A DNA stretch of 64,000 nucleotides from Sphaerosporella brunnea (GCA_008704415.1 VXIS01000278.1:1-64000), one strand, 5' to 3'; positions 1-11,013 are shown, counted from the first letter of the stretch. The notes: generated from the sequence alone by a model not told the origin. Numbers and translations: made by a program.

Positions 1-1134
1 GTCAGCTGAGCTCCGGACAGACAGCCGTTTTGTTTGGCTGCTGGGAACTGTGGGAACTGAACTGACGCCGAGGGAGATCCTCGTTCAAGCGAGCTGCGAG
101 AGCTTGGGCCGTTTCCCAGCGCCAAAGCACGAGCCGCTTATTCATCACCGCGGCGATGGCGCCCGCTTCTCCGTCCCTTCCGCCCGAGCGAGCACCCACT
201 GTGAACGAAACTTGAGGCTAGAATCGGAGCACAGCGCAGGGTCATCAAGTTGTCCAGCAAGCGCAAGGCTGTGCCAATCCAACGCCCTCGCTCTGGGCGG
301 AACTGAAATGTGAATTTCCACCGTCCCCAGAAACAGGCCTTCTCGTCCACGAAGCCAGTTCCTCCTGGACACTTGCAATCGACGAGGGAATGTCTCGGAC
401 GCATGGATGCACCTGCACCCCACCCGTTCGGCACCAACAATGACAACAACTATCCAAAAAAAAACACGCATGCACCTCGACATCCCCAGGCCGCAATTCC
501 AACACGCAGCACTCACACTCGGGCATCTTTAGAATGCGGCTCCCAAAGCGGAGATGCAACCGGTTTGGAAAGAAAAGCAAAACAGGCCCACGCCTGGGGC
601 CGATACCGAAGAGTGTCACGCCCCTGAACATCACACGACCACGGATCCATCGCTGCCTGGTGATTCCCCAAGTTATTGTTCTTTGGAGATATATACGTTT
701 CGTAACCGTTGGGTTGGGTTGGATATGCGAGCTCCTCCGGTTCCTGAAAGGACCGGAAATTGCAGCGAAGAGATATGCACAAGAAATAGTTCACAATCAT
801 GTCATGAAGACATGGCATCCGGAACACCTACCTGGAACACACACATAAGAAGTGGATACCCGTTGGTAAACTGGCAAAGGCTCAATCACATCACGCCTAA
901 CTGACTTCCCGTCGCATAGATAGATGAGCACCGTGCGTCCAGAAGCGAGGCCACCTCGACCGGGACGATCCGCTCTAAATCCCCACAACCAGTCGGGCGT
1001 CTCTCCCAAACCCAGCAACTCGGTACAGCACCATCACATGTTGCTCTACAAAACACTGCCCACCGCCTCCCTCCCCGCCGCCCGCCGCCGCCCCCTCCCC
1101 TCCTGCCCTCTCATCAATTAAAACTTGATGGCCA
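1..1134. other. Upstream non-coding region
   Basis: No reading frame here has plausible codon use or splice signals. Open frames occur on both strands but are short and overlap each other. The last 100 bases before the first gene are very rich in C (runs of cccgccgccg type), which is common for promoters in filamentous ascomycetes. No TATA box is evident. Confidence 0.5.
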
Positions 1135-2389
1135 ATGTCTATGCCCTCTGGCACCAGCAGGAACACAACGACAACAACGACAACGACGACGATTGAAACG
1201 CGCGCGCAAACCATTCAGATCGTGGACTACAGTTTACTCGCGCTGGTAATCGTGGCGGTCTCAGCGCGCCTCTACTCCCGCGTCAGAATCATCCGCAAGG
1301 TGTTTTTTGACGATGTGTGTATTCTGCTCGCTACAGTGTGTTCCTTCCCTCCCATCTCTCACCTCACCCACTGACACGGTATCCAGGCGCTTCTACTAGC
1401 CCTCATAGCCATACACACAGTGATGGTGCTGCGCTACTCCTGGGGCCAGCACAACAACACGGTCTCGGCATCATCCCTCGTCAAGCAAGTCCTCTTCGGC
1501 CAACTCTGTCGGATCCTATACCCACCAACCACAACACTGATCCGCCTCAGCGTCCTCGTCTTCGTGCGGCGGCTCAGTCCGCACAGCTGGATCTACTACA
1601 CCACCATCCTCCTTATAATCCTCAACATCCTCTACGCGCTCATCTTCACACTATTAATAATCATCGAATGCAACCCAGTGCACGCCTCCTTCGCGTACTT
1701 CTGCCCGTCACACACAATCTGCCTCAAGGGCCGCATGCTGGCACTCGCAACCCTGATCACCAGCGTGGCGCTGGACATATACACATGGATGATACCCGTG
1801 ATACTGATACTGCGAGTGCAGCTGCTGGGGTGGCGGAAGAAGCTGGGCGCCGTGGTGCTGCTAGGTATAGGATTGCTGGCATGCATAGCCGGCGCCATGC
1901 GCCTGCCCAGAATCCAGGATTTCTTCACAAAGATGTACGATTACAGCTGGCTGGGAGTGCCGATTGGAATATGGACTGTGTCGGTGTCCCCCCCCCCCCC
2001 CTCCTTCCCTTCAGAGCGAGGCTAACGAACGCAGTATCGAAATCTCCATCGGTATCCTCGCCGCCTCAATCCCCGCGACGGCGCCGCTAATGATCCACCT
2101 CTCCCGCCGCTTCATCCCTTGGGGCACACCGCCGCGCATCATCGTGATACCGGACATCGAAGCGGTAGTCGCCGACGAGGAGTGTGGCAAGACCCCTTGC
2201 ACGGCTGAGGCAGCAATCGAGATGCGGAAGTACCAGAGTACCGAAGTGCTCTGGAGCGGCGGGGTGGAGGGCGTTGAGTGGGATGGTGGCGGAAGAGAGA
2301 GAGGTGGTACGATCAACAGTTTTTCTGGGAGTAGGGAAGACGGCAGGACGATGACTATCAACAGTGCGGTGGAGAGTTCAAGGGATTAA
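1135..2389 (+). CDS. Fungal rhodopsin-fold integral membrane protein (382 aa, 3 exons)
   Basis: Exons are 1135-1335, 1387-1979 and 2035-2389. The introns are 51 and 55 bp; the first ends CTGACACGGTATCCAG and the second has a GCTAACG branch site. The protein begins with a Thr run and then shows a series of hydrophobic helices: VDYSLLALVIVAVSARLYSR, the FDDVCILLAT helix start, ALLLALIAIHTVMVLRYS, then four more up to WTVIEISIGILAASIPATAP. The acidic pair at the start of helix 2 and the 'W-x-V-I-E-I-x-I-G-I-x-A-A-x-x-P' last helix are what I know from the large seven-helix family of Pezizomycotina (fungal rhodopsin domain, often called PTH11/SAT4-like). The cytosolic tail (about residues 290-382) is polar and Gly-rich. 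The function of most members is unknown; sensing or transport at a membrane is inference. Poly-C at 1989-2001 lies inside intron 2, so the exon joins are firm. Confidence 0.85.
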
Positions 2390-3412
2390 GCGGCGTGGAA
2401 GAGGGAGGTTCTTTTTCGGCGTCCTTTCGTGGGTCATTTTTACGGTGTTATTTGTTATTCATTATACCCCAGAGGAAACGCTCGGCGTTAGGAGTTTTTT
2501 TTGTTTTTGCTCACCTGCTTTTTATGGATGTGGACGTGAAAACGGCCGAGAGGGGAAGATTTTTCTGAGATGTATGTATATATTTGGATATATTATTCAT
2601 AATGCAGAGAGGAAGGGGGAGGAATCACTCACTCTTTTCAACCTTCATTTGGATTAATATGTATCACCATCGACCAATCAAACCCGACCTAGCTCTTCAG
2701 CTCTTCCACTCAGACAAACAAACTATACTCTCCCTAGTATTGCCCTCCTTGTCACACGCAGTTTAGCACGTCCGCAACAAGTAGCCCCCCCTGGAGCTTG
2801 AGTCCCTAGAAACAAGCTTGCATCCGAAAAAAAAAAAAAACCGCTTCACAAACCATCACTCGCTCCTCAATTCATTCCCCCAGCCCAAAATATCGTCTTC
2901 AACAAATCGTTTCGATAAAATACAGGATCTTTCGTGTTGCCCAGCCTAGAAATCAGATGCGGTAAACACCGTGTCTTTGTCGCCGTCAGCCTCAAACTAC
3001 CGTTTATGCCGGATTGCGTGCCTAGGTAGTGCTTGCGATCGATGGTCGGATGCGGAAATAAGCAAGGGGGATAGCGGTGCCGAATAGATAAGGAGGGCCA
3101 GTTCGGCAGCGCGACCATGGAGACAGAATCCCGGAAATTTCAGGCGGGAGGTAGAAAGTTGAAAACCAAGGTGGTTGTACCGAACAGACCCAAAGAAAAA
3201 TCGGCGAAGGTCTGCATGCCGAGTGTGCAGCCGATTCTGATACATCCTACCTAGAATCACGAGCCTTAACAGTCGTATCTCACATTGGTAGACCAGTAGC
3301 GAAGCAGGAAGTTTGTAGCTCAGACTTTGTACAAACATGCAGACACACACATAGCACATTGTCGCTATTTACGTTTTGCTAACCTCTCAGCCAGCGGAGG
3401 GATGAGTGAACC
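2390..3412. other. Intergenic stretch
   Basis: Nothing supportable as a gene. It includes an AT-rich 3' flank of the preceding gene (2400-2680) and a 14-base A run near 2828. A branch-plus-acceptor-like string (gctaacctctcag) sits at about 3378-3391, just before the BAR-like fragment. Confidence 0.5.
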
Positions 3413-3637
3413 ATGAACATCTACATCAAGTCCATGTCGAAGCGGAAGGAAGGAGACGATAAGGAAAAGATGTTGCCGATTGACGTGCTTGCACAGACCA
3501 TGATCTCGCACGGAGAGGAGTTTGAGTCCGATAGCTTGTTCGGAACCTGTCTTACTAGTATGGCTACAGTCCGAGGTGGGCTCATAAGACCAAAGGAATT
3601 ATGGAAAAGACAGTACCCTGAAATGACGAAGTGTTGA
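3413..3637 (+). pseudogene. Fragment resembling one exon of a fungal BAR-domain protein
   Basis: The frame reads ...KSMSKRKEGDDKEKMLPIDV, then LAQTMISHGEEFESDSLFGT. The order 'S-K-R-K-E-G-D-D-K-E-K-M-L-P ... M-x-x-H-G-E-E-F-x-x-D-S-x-F-G-x-C-L' is what I remember from the membrane-curving BAR domain of fungal endophilin/amphiphysin-like proteins. There the next segment runs into a G-R-A-N-E-R-I helix. Here the similarity stops after TSM and the frame ends 25 codons later. The frame is also closed by a TGA just upstream of the ATG, although an acceptor-like cctctcag lies about 22 bases before it. No further BAR exons are visible within 2 kb on either side. I therefore call it a stranded exon or pseudogene fragment. 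The family assignment comes from memory of the motif and is moderate. Confidence 0.45.
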
Positions 3638-5613
3638 ATTCCACCATAAATACCGTTCTTATGCCCATAATCAGATTGAAATCGGGTCGAAGAGCTTCGG
3701 TCTTGAACTGTCTGTATTATAGTATCAGCGGCTATGATTAAAACTTTTGGAGAAGATAAACAAGTATCGAAAGTGGCCAGGCGCTCAGCCAGAATTGTGA
3801 CTTCACGGAAACTTCGTACTTTGAAAAGATTTTTGGAACCATCATATACACATAGCCGGGAAAAGCAAAACAGATAATCGTTATTAGAGGCTGACCTTTG
3901 ACTGTAGGGGTCGGTAAATTCCAGGACATGGTAGATCGTTTGATTTACCAACTGTCAATCGTTCCGCGTGCGGTGTTCTGGGCAAATCTTCTCAGTTGAA
4001 CCATCAATCAGCTGCCGATTATCCACCTCGAAAATCAGAAGACAAAATGAACAACTTGAGAAGGCTCAGCGAAGTTTGAGGCAATGAATAGGCACAGAGA
4101 GAATTCACACTCATTTAAAGATCCTCACAACCAAAAAGCAAGCAAACAAATAAGTGCAATGGGATAATTAAGCTTGCCTTTCAATAGGCTTCTTCATAAG
4201 CCATATGATATGGTCGTTCCCATTGTGCCTAACCGTCTTGTGTTGTTCTGGTGAATGGAAATCAACTAGTGAGCAGTGTCAGTTGAGCGGAACTTCACCA
4301 CCAACGCTCGCACTAACACCATAAGGGGCTCAGAGATTCCGGAGACATGCACATATGAAGATTCGCCAGTCAATGGTAATAGTCGTCATAGCCGGGAGAA
4401 AGGAAGGCGAGAAAAGCAACTAGGCAGATGTACCCACTTCCGAATTGTAGTGATTTCTGGGTGCCTTAGACAGAAGGCGATCTGTCTCGTATTTCAAGGC
4501 CAACAAAGGGAGCATAACCAGAGTAGCTTCAAATAAAGGACCAAAGGACGTTGATCATACGGCAGACTGTAGAGAGCCGTGCCCGCACACTTGAAAGGTA
4601 ATGTATATGGGTTCCGTTCCAGTAGCTCATAGGGCCTGTCGATCGGTTCGTAGCATGAGCGAAGTTCTGATCCCCAGCATATGTCAGCCATACCACAATA
4701 GCAAATGCACTGACAAGAACTAAAGCAGTATGGACAGGCTCGGAGATGGAAGTTAAAGTGCACATGCTTCGATTCACACTCGAATACATTTTTAACGATC
4801 GTCATAGCCGCAGGCATGATGAACAGCAAAAGGAAAAAAACTTACAAGTTAATTCCTGCAGGACCTAAGAGTATCAGGTGGTGAGAAATCGGTCGAGGAA
4901 TGGGGTCAGGGCCGCGGCTCATGGCGAGTGGAAACCGAAAGTAGAAGAGAAGAAAGATCACTGCAGTGAGGAGTTGTAGGAGACGTTCCACAAAAGAAGA
5001 GTGGAAGAAGAGTTGAAGGAAGAGGAGATACCGTGACGGTGGTTCGAGGAGCATGTAGTGGGAGAGGTGCATCGATGAAGAGCTGGGCCCGGAGCGCGAG
5101 CTGGAAGGTGCTCTGGCATAAAATCAGTAATGCTGTCAGCCGAAACAACAGAGAATAAAAAGGGCAGACCTACACTCTCGAATTTTTGGCTCTGTTGCAG
5201 GTTGTGGAGGATGTCGCGGGAATATGGATGTGGATTTGTGCAGTGACGGGCAATGACGTTGATCGATGGTTCACCGTCCGTCAACCGGGTGGAGTGTTGA
5301 CATTAGTTACACACGATATACACGATATGAAGCTCTCGCAAGAATCAATATTCTCTATCCGAATTCGAAGTACTGAAAATGGCTCGTGGCTCGTCTAAGC
5401 AAGTGCTCGTCCAGGGAACTGTTGACGGCTGTTGTATTTTCTATGTCTACGCAGACTTGAAATGTGGAGCTTCAACGTTTCTAGAGTTGCACAGAATCAT
5501 CCATTATCACTCGAAGCAACAATCACCAACACCACCAACACCACCAACACCAACAACAACAACAACAACATCTTCATCCACCCCATCTCGACCTTCCTCA
5601 ACGCAGACCAATA
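3638..5613. other. Intergenic stretch with CAA/CAC microsatellite
   Basis: No convincing gene. Open frames such as the minus frame 3421-3951 have random composition and run antisense to the BAR-like fragment. A CAACAC/CAA microsatellite lies at 5524-5570, about 45 bases before the next ATG, probably in the 5' leader of that gene. Confidence 0.5.
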
Positions 5614-6420
5614 ATGACCCTCTACAACTTCCCCTCCCCGCCGTCCACTGCTGCCTGGTCCACCCCAGACCGTCCGAGCTCCTCCCCGCCCTCCCCGTTC
5701 CCAACCCCAGCCAACTGCACCTCACTCGTGCAAGACTCGATCATCTACAAGCTCTTCCAGCACTTCGACATCGTAATCACGCCTCCGGAGGAGCAGCTGT
5801 GGCACATTGACCTTGCGCGGCCCTCACGTTCTATCGTGATCTCGGCGTACCTGCAAAACCTGATACAGAGCCCACCCGATAGCTGGCTGGGGGTCGCATA
5901 TTTCGTGCTGGTGGATGCCGTAAACACTCTAGTAGGTGTTTTCCCATTTGCGGTTCCAAGGAAGAGGGGGGAGGCTAACGAAGCGGAGCAGTACCACATG
6001 ACTGGCCCCGCTGCCGCCTTACCGCCGATAATCGTGTCTGGCCATCCTCTGATTTACTCGCGCCCGTCTTCGAACCCTTTCCACACACTCAGTTACATGG
6101 GATTGGTCGACTACGTGCTCCGCGGTAGCAACTTCGTGGTCAAGCTAGCGTACGGGGACGAGAACTACAGCTTTGAGTACCAGGGGTGGCCTGAGGAGAA
6201 GGCGGAGCTGATTGCGCAGATGGGGATTGTAGCGGTGAGGGGAAGGTCAAAGAGCCCACCGAGCACACGGGTTGTGGGCGCTATCACCGACGGAAGGAGG
6301 TGGAAGTTTGTTAGGATGGAGAGGGGGAGAGAGATTAGGTTGTCGAGGGTTATGGATTTGGCGCTGGGTCAGGTGGAGGATGTGGTGGGGAGTATCGTGG
6401 CGGCTGTTGAGGGGTGGTAG
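5614..6420 (+). CDS. Uncharacterised 268-aa protein with a possible PD-(D/E)XK-like C-terminal half
   Basis: A single uninterrupted frame runs from the ATG after a CAA-rich leader to TAG. The N-terminal 35 residues are Pro/Ser-rich. The rest is a compact mixed alpha/beta sequence with no signal peptide and no membrane segment. Near residues 195-225 it reads 'Y-S-F-E-Y-Q ... E-K-A-E-L-I-A-Q-M-G-I-V-A-V', followed by 'V-V-G-A-I-T-D-G-R-R-W-K-F-V-R-M'. The second string resembles the G-(I/V)-x-T-D-G-x-x-W-x-F strand seen in several nuclease-fold (PD-(D/E)XK-like) fungal proteins, where a preceding E-x-K strand and an (A)-Q-(M/L) helix carry the site. Here the expected Lys after Glu is Gln, so activity would be doubtful. 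The fold call is an inference; otherwise it is an unrecognised fungal protein. Confidence 0.7.
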   Translation: MTLYNFPSPPSTAAWSTPDRPSSSPPSPFPTPANCTSLVQDSIIYKLFQHFDIVITPPEEQLWHIDLARPSRSIVISAYLQNLIQSPPDSWLGVAYFVLVDAVNTLVGVFPFAVPRKRGEANEAEQYHMTGPAAALPPIIVSGHPLIYSRPSSNPFHTLSYMGLVDYVLRGSNFVVKLAYGDENYSFEYQGWPEEKAELIAQMGIVAVRGRSKSPPSTRVVGAITDGRRWKFVRMERGREIRLSRVMDLALGQVEDVVGSIVAAVEGW

Positions 6421-6577
6421 AGCACTTCCCGCTTCTCCTTCTCTTCAAGTTTAATAGGATAGCATAATGGAAATATGCGATAGGTAAACTTGACGTCGGA
6501 TACCTAAGCCAATGAAACATTGATTATCACCTTGTCTTCAAAAGCCGCTTTAATTCATTCTTAAACCCCCTTCAAAA

Positions 6578-6584
6578 TATAAAC
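6578..6584 (+). promoter_or_regulatory. TATA-box-like element
   Basis: TATAAAC lies 88 bases before the ATG of the small membrane-protein gene. It is followed by a pyrimidine-rich tract (6598-6652) with a repeated tctcccccacc, a typical fungal core promoter layout. Confidence 0.45.
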
Positions 6585-6665
6585 CTCCCCTATCCACCAC
6601 CCACCCCGCCCCCCCTTTTTCCCCCCATCTCTCCCCCACCTCTCCCCCACCATTGAACACCAGTC

Positions 6666-6857
6666 ATGCGGTCCACCGAAATCCTCCCAGCTGAGCACGA
6701 GGCCTTCCTCCTCGCCTCCCGGCTGCAACGGATCATCCCCGCGGTCATCGGCGGGTTGCTAGGAGGAGTAGCACTGATAATAGCACTGATGTGGGCGTAT
6801 CGAAGAGTTTCGAGAGATGGGTGGCGTGGGTTGATAGCGGATCCGGCGATGTTCTAG
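6666..6857 (+). CDS. Small single-pass membrane protein (63 aa)
   Basis: The frame encodes a short polar N-terminus, one hydrophobic helix (IIPAVIGGLLGGVALIIALM, about residues 24-43) with GxxxG-like glycines, and a basic YRRVSR segment that would sit on the cytosolic side. The TATA-like element and CT-rich tract just upstream support a real transcript. I do not recognise a family. A similarly built one-helix protein is encoded at 10789-11013. It could be a subunit-like membrane peptide or an unstudied small protein. The short length keeps confidence moderate. Confidence 0.5.
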   Translation: MRSTEILPAEHEAFLLASRLQRIIPAVIGGLLGGVALIIALMWAYRRVSRDGWRGLIADPAMF

Positions 6858-8001
6858 AGGGTGGAGGAGAGGACGAGGAAGGGTTTCGCACACTGGGGAG
6901 GGGTCTGATATTGACCAATCAAAATCAGCTTGTTTACGATGGGGCCCTTCTTTGTGTTGATGATTGTTTCTGATGATGGGCTGGTTTTACATTGTGTTGT
7001 TTGTTGTTTGCCACTCATGTGGGAAGATTATTAATTGAGAAGCCGTTTCTATTAGGAAACATCGGGCAGCTTTCTGTGGAGGCAAACGCAGACGATGTTG
7101 CCATGCCGATTGCATGATGTTTGAATGACAGCTGACGCTGGATCCACGCGCACCCCCACGAATTCTGAGAAGAATCTTTAGACAATTAGGGTTTGTGAAT
7201 ATGCTCGGAAGGGATGGGCTACTTAGACATGCGTAAGCTGGATAGCTGCTTAGGCTATTGCGTAGCCCTGTTTTCTCTCCTGAACTGCTGTGCCGTCGGA
7301 TATCGGTGTAAGGAACCACATCCATGCGTTTTGCTCCTGCTGCTTCGTTGCGCACTTTCCCTGTGATATGTCCGTTGAAGGACGAACGCCAACACTCGAG
7401 ATTGAGCTTACACACCTTAGTTTCGAGAGGGAACGACAATGCCAGATCATAGACACCACAATGTGATCCAGCAATTACTACGATGGCAGAGAGCGTATGA
7501 GCTTTGCTAGCACGTCGGATCGGGCTCGGTGCAGGCGAGTGCAGGCAGTAGAGGCAGAATTGTTTGGCTGATGAAGTCGGCTTCATTCCATTCCTCTCGC
7601 TTGTCGGCGGAACGAAGGGGCATGCTGCGGGAGGTGGAGTTTTGGAGGTTTGAGAATGTGCTGGCTTCCGACAGCTTGATTTGTTGGGGGGTTGAGTTAT
7701 GAAATATCAAAGGCGACCTTGCGTTGAGTGACAGTTCGCCAGTCTCAGTGTCGGCAGCGGGGACGGAGTGCCATGAACTGGAGATAAGAAAGAAAATACA
7801 AACTTCATGTGTATGTTGGTCACGTGTTACGCTCAAATGTGCCGAGTGCTTCACTGTGAGCGCGTCGTTGACCTACCCCCCGACCGCCGCCGACGTCCTT
7901 CCTCCCTTCCTTCCTCCCTTCCTTCCTTAACAACCTCGCGTAACATACTAATTTCATCACCTCCACACCCCACCTCCCCCACCCCACACCATCAGCCAAG
8001 C
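6858..8001. other. Intergenic stretch
   Basis: Minus-strand frames of 199 and 115 codons are open at 6987-7586 and 7507-7854. They overlap each other and lack recognisable domains, so I do not accept them as genes. A CTTCC/TTCC pyrimidine microsatellite at 7897-7928 and further C-rich sequence precede the gene that starts at 8002. Confidence 0.4.
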
Positions 8002-9531
8002 ATGCTGGTACTTACAATCCCCGCCGCCTTTAGCTTCTTCGCTGCCGTTGTTCTAACCTCAATCCTTCAGAAATACACCAACCCGCCGCCGTCGCCAGAT
8101 AGCGAAACTTCGGCAATGGAGACCGATAGCGAGACAGATAGCGAGACAGATAGCGAGACCTCGACAATGGAAACGGATAGCAATCACCCTTCGTCTTCTT
8201 TCAAGGGCGGTTATATCCGCCGTCCCGGATGGTACCCCTCGGGACCAATTTGGGGGAGGCCCTGGAGGGTTCCGTCCGTAACTGTCCATAGCTCCGTTGA
8301 GGAATCGCAGAAGAAGGAATTCGAAAAGAGAGTTTTCGCCAAAAACAAATTCGCCGTACTCATTACCATGCCGGAGAACTTCGACCAGGCTGACTATGAG
8401 ATTTTCTCTGACTGCGAATCGGAAACTGACAACAAGAAGACCGGAAAGGAGAAGTAAGTTTCACTACAAATTGAAAATAGAAATTTTCGCTAATTAGATG
8501 TAGGGCGGCTCCTTCTGAGGCTTCCAAGTTGCGCTCTAAGGGTGCTAAGGGTTCTAATGGTTCTAAGGGTTCTAAAGGCTCTAAGGGTTCTAAGGACAAG
8601 CGCCCCCAGTCTAGCTTCAAGGGTGCAAAGTCTAAGAAGACTGACCTAAAGGGCAAGAAGAAGCTGGCTTCCGATGCTGGCTTGAAGGATGAAAACAAGG
8701 ACGCTGAGAAATACTCGAAGAGGATTGCTTCCGTTCGTGGCTCCAAGGATGCCAAAAAGCAAGCGGAAAAATCCGACAGGTTAGTTCCATCCCTAACTGA
8801 AGAATGAACTTCGTGCTGACCAAACACAGGACTCGCGATTCTCAGCACCACAAGTCCGTCCTCAAGGCCCCCAACCAGGACAACTTCAACGTTACCTTCA
8901 GACGGAGCCGTATCGTCAAGGAGGAATCCGAGGAGGAAGTTGTGTTCACAGATGATTCCGATGGCGAGCCTCGCACTGCCGACACCTCCGGTGGGCCTAT
9001 CAAGTTCGACTCTAAACGCAAGCGTGAAAAGTTCGAAAGCATGGTTGAGCAGTATGTGAGCCCCTTGCGTAATATGGAAGGTAAAGGGGAGCTAACAAAC
9101 AATAGGACCTCCGCCCCCAATAAGAAAGTCAACAATGACGATAGTCCTCTTCTGTCGACTTCTCTCAAGTTCTCCACCGGAGCTCAGACCGCCCGGGCTT
9201 CTACCTCCACGAGGATCTCGGCGCCCGACCGCAAGAGCCCTGGCGATTTGTTGAGACCGCCCAACTTCAGCCCTGCCGCTTACGCGGCATTCCCCGAGCT
9301 TGATGAAGCCATCACGTAAGTCCCTCATGCTCAATACAGCCCCACAAGCATCGCTAATAAAATCCAGTCACCAGCGTTCGGCTACCCGCCGCAACCTGGA
9401 CCCCCTTAAACGGGGCGAATGCGAGCAGGCCCAGGGTGAGGCCCAACTGTAAGTTCACCTCTCTGCCACCAGCAAATGCGTCGAAACTGACAAGAAGCAG
9501 GCGGGGCTTCCCAAAGGAGTGGTCTCGTTGA
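8002..9531 (+). CDS. Low-complexity GSK-repeat protein with N-terminal membrane segment (423 aa, 6 exons)
   Basis: Exons are 8002-8453, 8504-8779, 8830-9051, 9106-9315, 9368-9448 and 9501-9531. All five introns are 50-54 bp and all interrupt the codon after its second base. The first 20 residues are hydrophobic (LTIPAAFSFFAAVVLTSIL), a signal peptide or anchor. Next come a T-D-S-E repeat (three 12-base units, 8125-8160), a Trp/Pro/Gly segment, and a run of six 9-base G-S-K units (8541-8594). A Lys-rich stretch follows, then an acidic patch (E-E-S-E-E-E-V-V-F) and Ser/Arg-rich exons. Most of it looks disordered and highly charged. No enzymatic domain is visible. The short terminal exons rest on good GTAAGT donors and CAG acceptors, so the model is coherent, but the function is unknown. 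Confidence 0.7.
8125..8160 (+). repeat. Three tandem 12-bp units inside the coding region
   Basis: The unit gatagcgagaca occurs three times (the last ends in c) and encodes D-S-E-T. Flanking partial copies before and after suggest expansion by slippage. Confidence 0.9.
8541..8594 (+). repeat. Six tandem 9-bp units encoding G-S-K
   Basis: The units are ggtgctaag, ggttctaat, ggttctaag, ggttctaaa, ggctctaag and ggttctaag. Variation is mostly at third positions, so the repeat has been kept in frame. Confidence 0.9.
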
Positions 9532-10788
9532 ATTTCTAGAAGGGGAAAAACGGGTGGCGGTGGTGGTAGCCTGAGACTAGAATGGGTACATACTCTAAAA
9601 TTTCAAGGGCTTTTTCGAAATATGATTCAAGTTTCGTGACCCACACTATCAACCCAAATCTCAAATAGTGTAATCCCGCCTGCAACACCAGAACTATCTT
9701 GATAAGAACGACGTCCCCCGGGTTCACAATCATGGGAATGAATGCTCCTTTGGAAGCTCAGGGGCAATGGATATGGTGAGTTGCTTAGTGGTGGGAACGA
9801 CCGTTATGACGAAGAATCAGCTGAACTCGATATTCTACAAGTCCCACCGTCGATGTCAATCTAGCTGGATTACTCGAGTAAGGGCGCGGTAACTCAGACT
9901 GACTACGAACTAGATCAGACCCTCTGCACAGAAGAGAGGGATGGCGAGGGGGGCGGATGCGACTTATATATAGTACTGCGCAAGATGCTATGACAAACTG
10001 ATCGATGCGGTTCGGATATCCGCAAAGACAGCAATCACCTTTTTTTTTTCCTTCCTTTCTTCCTGCATTATTATATGGATGCGAGATAGATAGATACATC
10101 TCTCGTTTTTTTTTAGGGCAGTTTGAAAAACCAACACTTTCGATCTTGCGGCTGCGAGTTCAGCCCGGAATCCGGATATTTGATCAGCCGCGGTGGTGGT
10201 GGTTGGTGATTCACTTGATGGATACAATAGCGTCGCAGTAGGTTTAAACGTCGAAGTTATTTCATTGGGACTGTCAACTACCACATGCCCGTAAGGTGAT
10301 GTCAGTCATATCATAGTTTGTCGCTGTGACTTCAAGCGGAGTTGAACGGGCTGCAGGTGGAAATCCAAACTACTGAGCGGTATGCTATAATAACTGGTAG
10401 CAAGTGCCGAAACGAAGCTGTATACGAGTTACGCAGACGGTACAGTAAGTAGTGATGACAGCCCTGGATGATAATGGTAATGATGATGAAGAATCGGTTG
10501 GAAATCTCCCAACGGGTCTGTAAGAGGTCATCATTGATCGCCGTAACAAACAGCATCCAAGGCCCCAGAAAAAAAGAAAAAGAAAAAACTGGAAAAAAAG
10601 ATACAAATGTACAGCAAAAAACAGAAGCAGAAGCAGGAGTAAGCAGCAAGCCGCAAGCAAATTAATCTTACAAAAGAAAAAAACTCCAACAAAAAACAAC
10701 CAAAACATAATAAAAAGAAAAAAAACTTATACAGGAAGCTCCTCCCCTCGATTGGCTTTGCGCAACCTGCATAGATCAGAATTTCTCT
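9532..10788. other. Intergenic stretch
   Basis: No gene seen. It contains AT-rich sequence and A/G-rich blocks near 10560-10730. Confidence 0.5.
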
Positions 10789-11013
10789 TCATCCAAAATG
10801 CACGACGGAGTTGGGTACGTACTCTTCGTATCCTTGCTTAACTCGCCGCATCACAGCAACGAAAATTGTCAGCACGAACGTCAACACCGCGCAAGCCACG
10901 ATCAACCCCGGGTTGTATTTGTCGCCCGCGAGGTGGCGTGAGAGGGTCTCGGAGGCGATCCCTTGGCTAGTCTCTAGGAGATGGGTGACCCATTCCACCA
11001 AGAACTCAGCCAT
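10789..11013 (-). CDS. Small single-pass membrane protein (74 aa)
   Basis: On the minus strand the frame starts MAEFLVEWVTHLLETSQG, followed by one hydrophobic helix (LIVACAVLTFVLTIFVAVM, about residues 38-56) and then R-R-V-K. This is a type with a cytosolic basic flank after the helix. The same frame continues upstream through Pro/Gln-rich codons to a single TGA at about 11089, so a longer, spliced N-terminus is possible. No family is recognised. The architecture resembles the 63-aa protein at 6666-6857, but the sequences are not clearly alike. Confidence 0.45.
   Translation of the reverse strand: MAEFLVEWVTHLLETSQGIASETLSRHLAGDKYNPGLIVACAVLTFVLTIFVAVMRRVKQGYEEYVPNSVVHFG

Noticed and set aside
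1317..2090. Plus-strand 257-codon His/Pro-rich frame
   Set aside because: Out-of-frame shadow of the first membrane-protein gene.
3421..3951. Minus-strand open frame of 176 codons
   Set aside because: Random composition, and it overlaps the better supported BAR-like fragment on the other strand.
6987..7586. Minus-strand open frame of 199 codons
   Set aside because: No recognisable domain, no promoter-like leader, and overlapping open frames in other registers; could be chance in about 1 kb of balanced composition.
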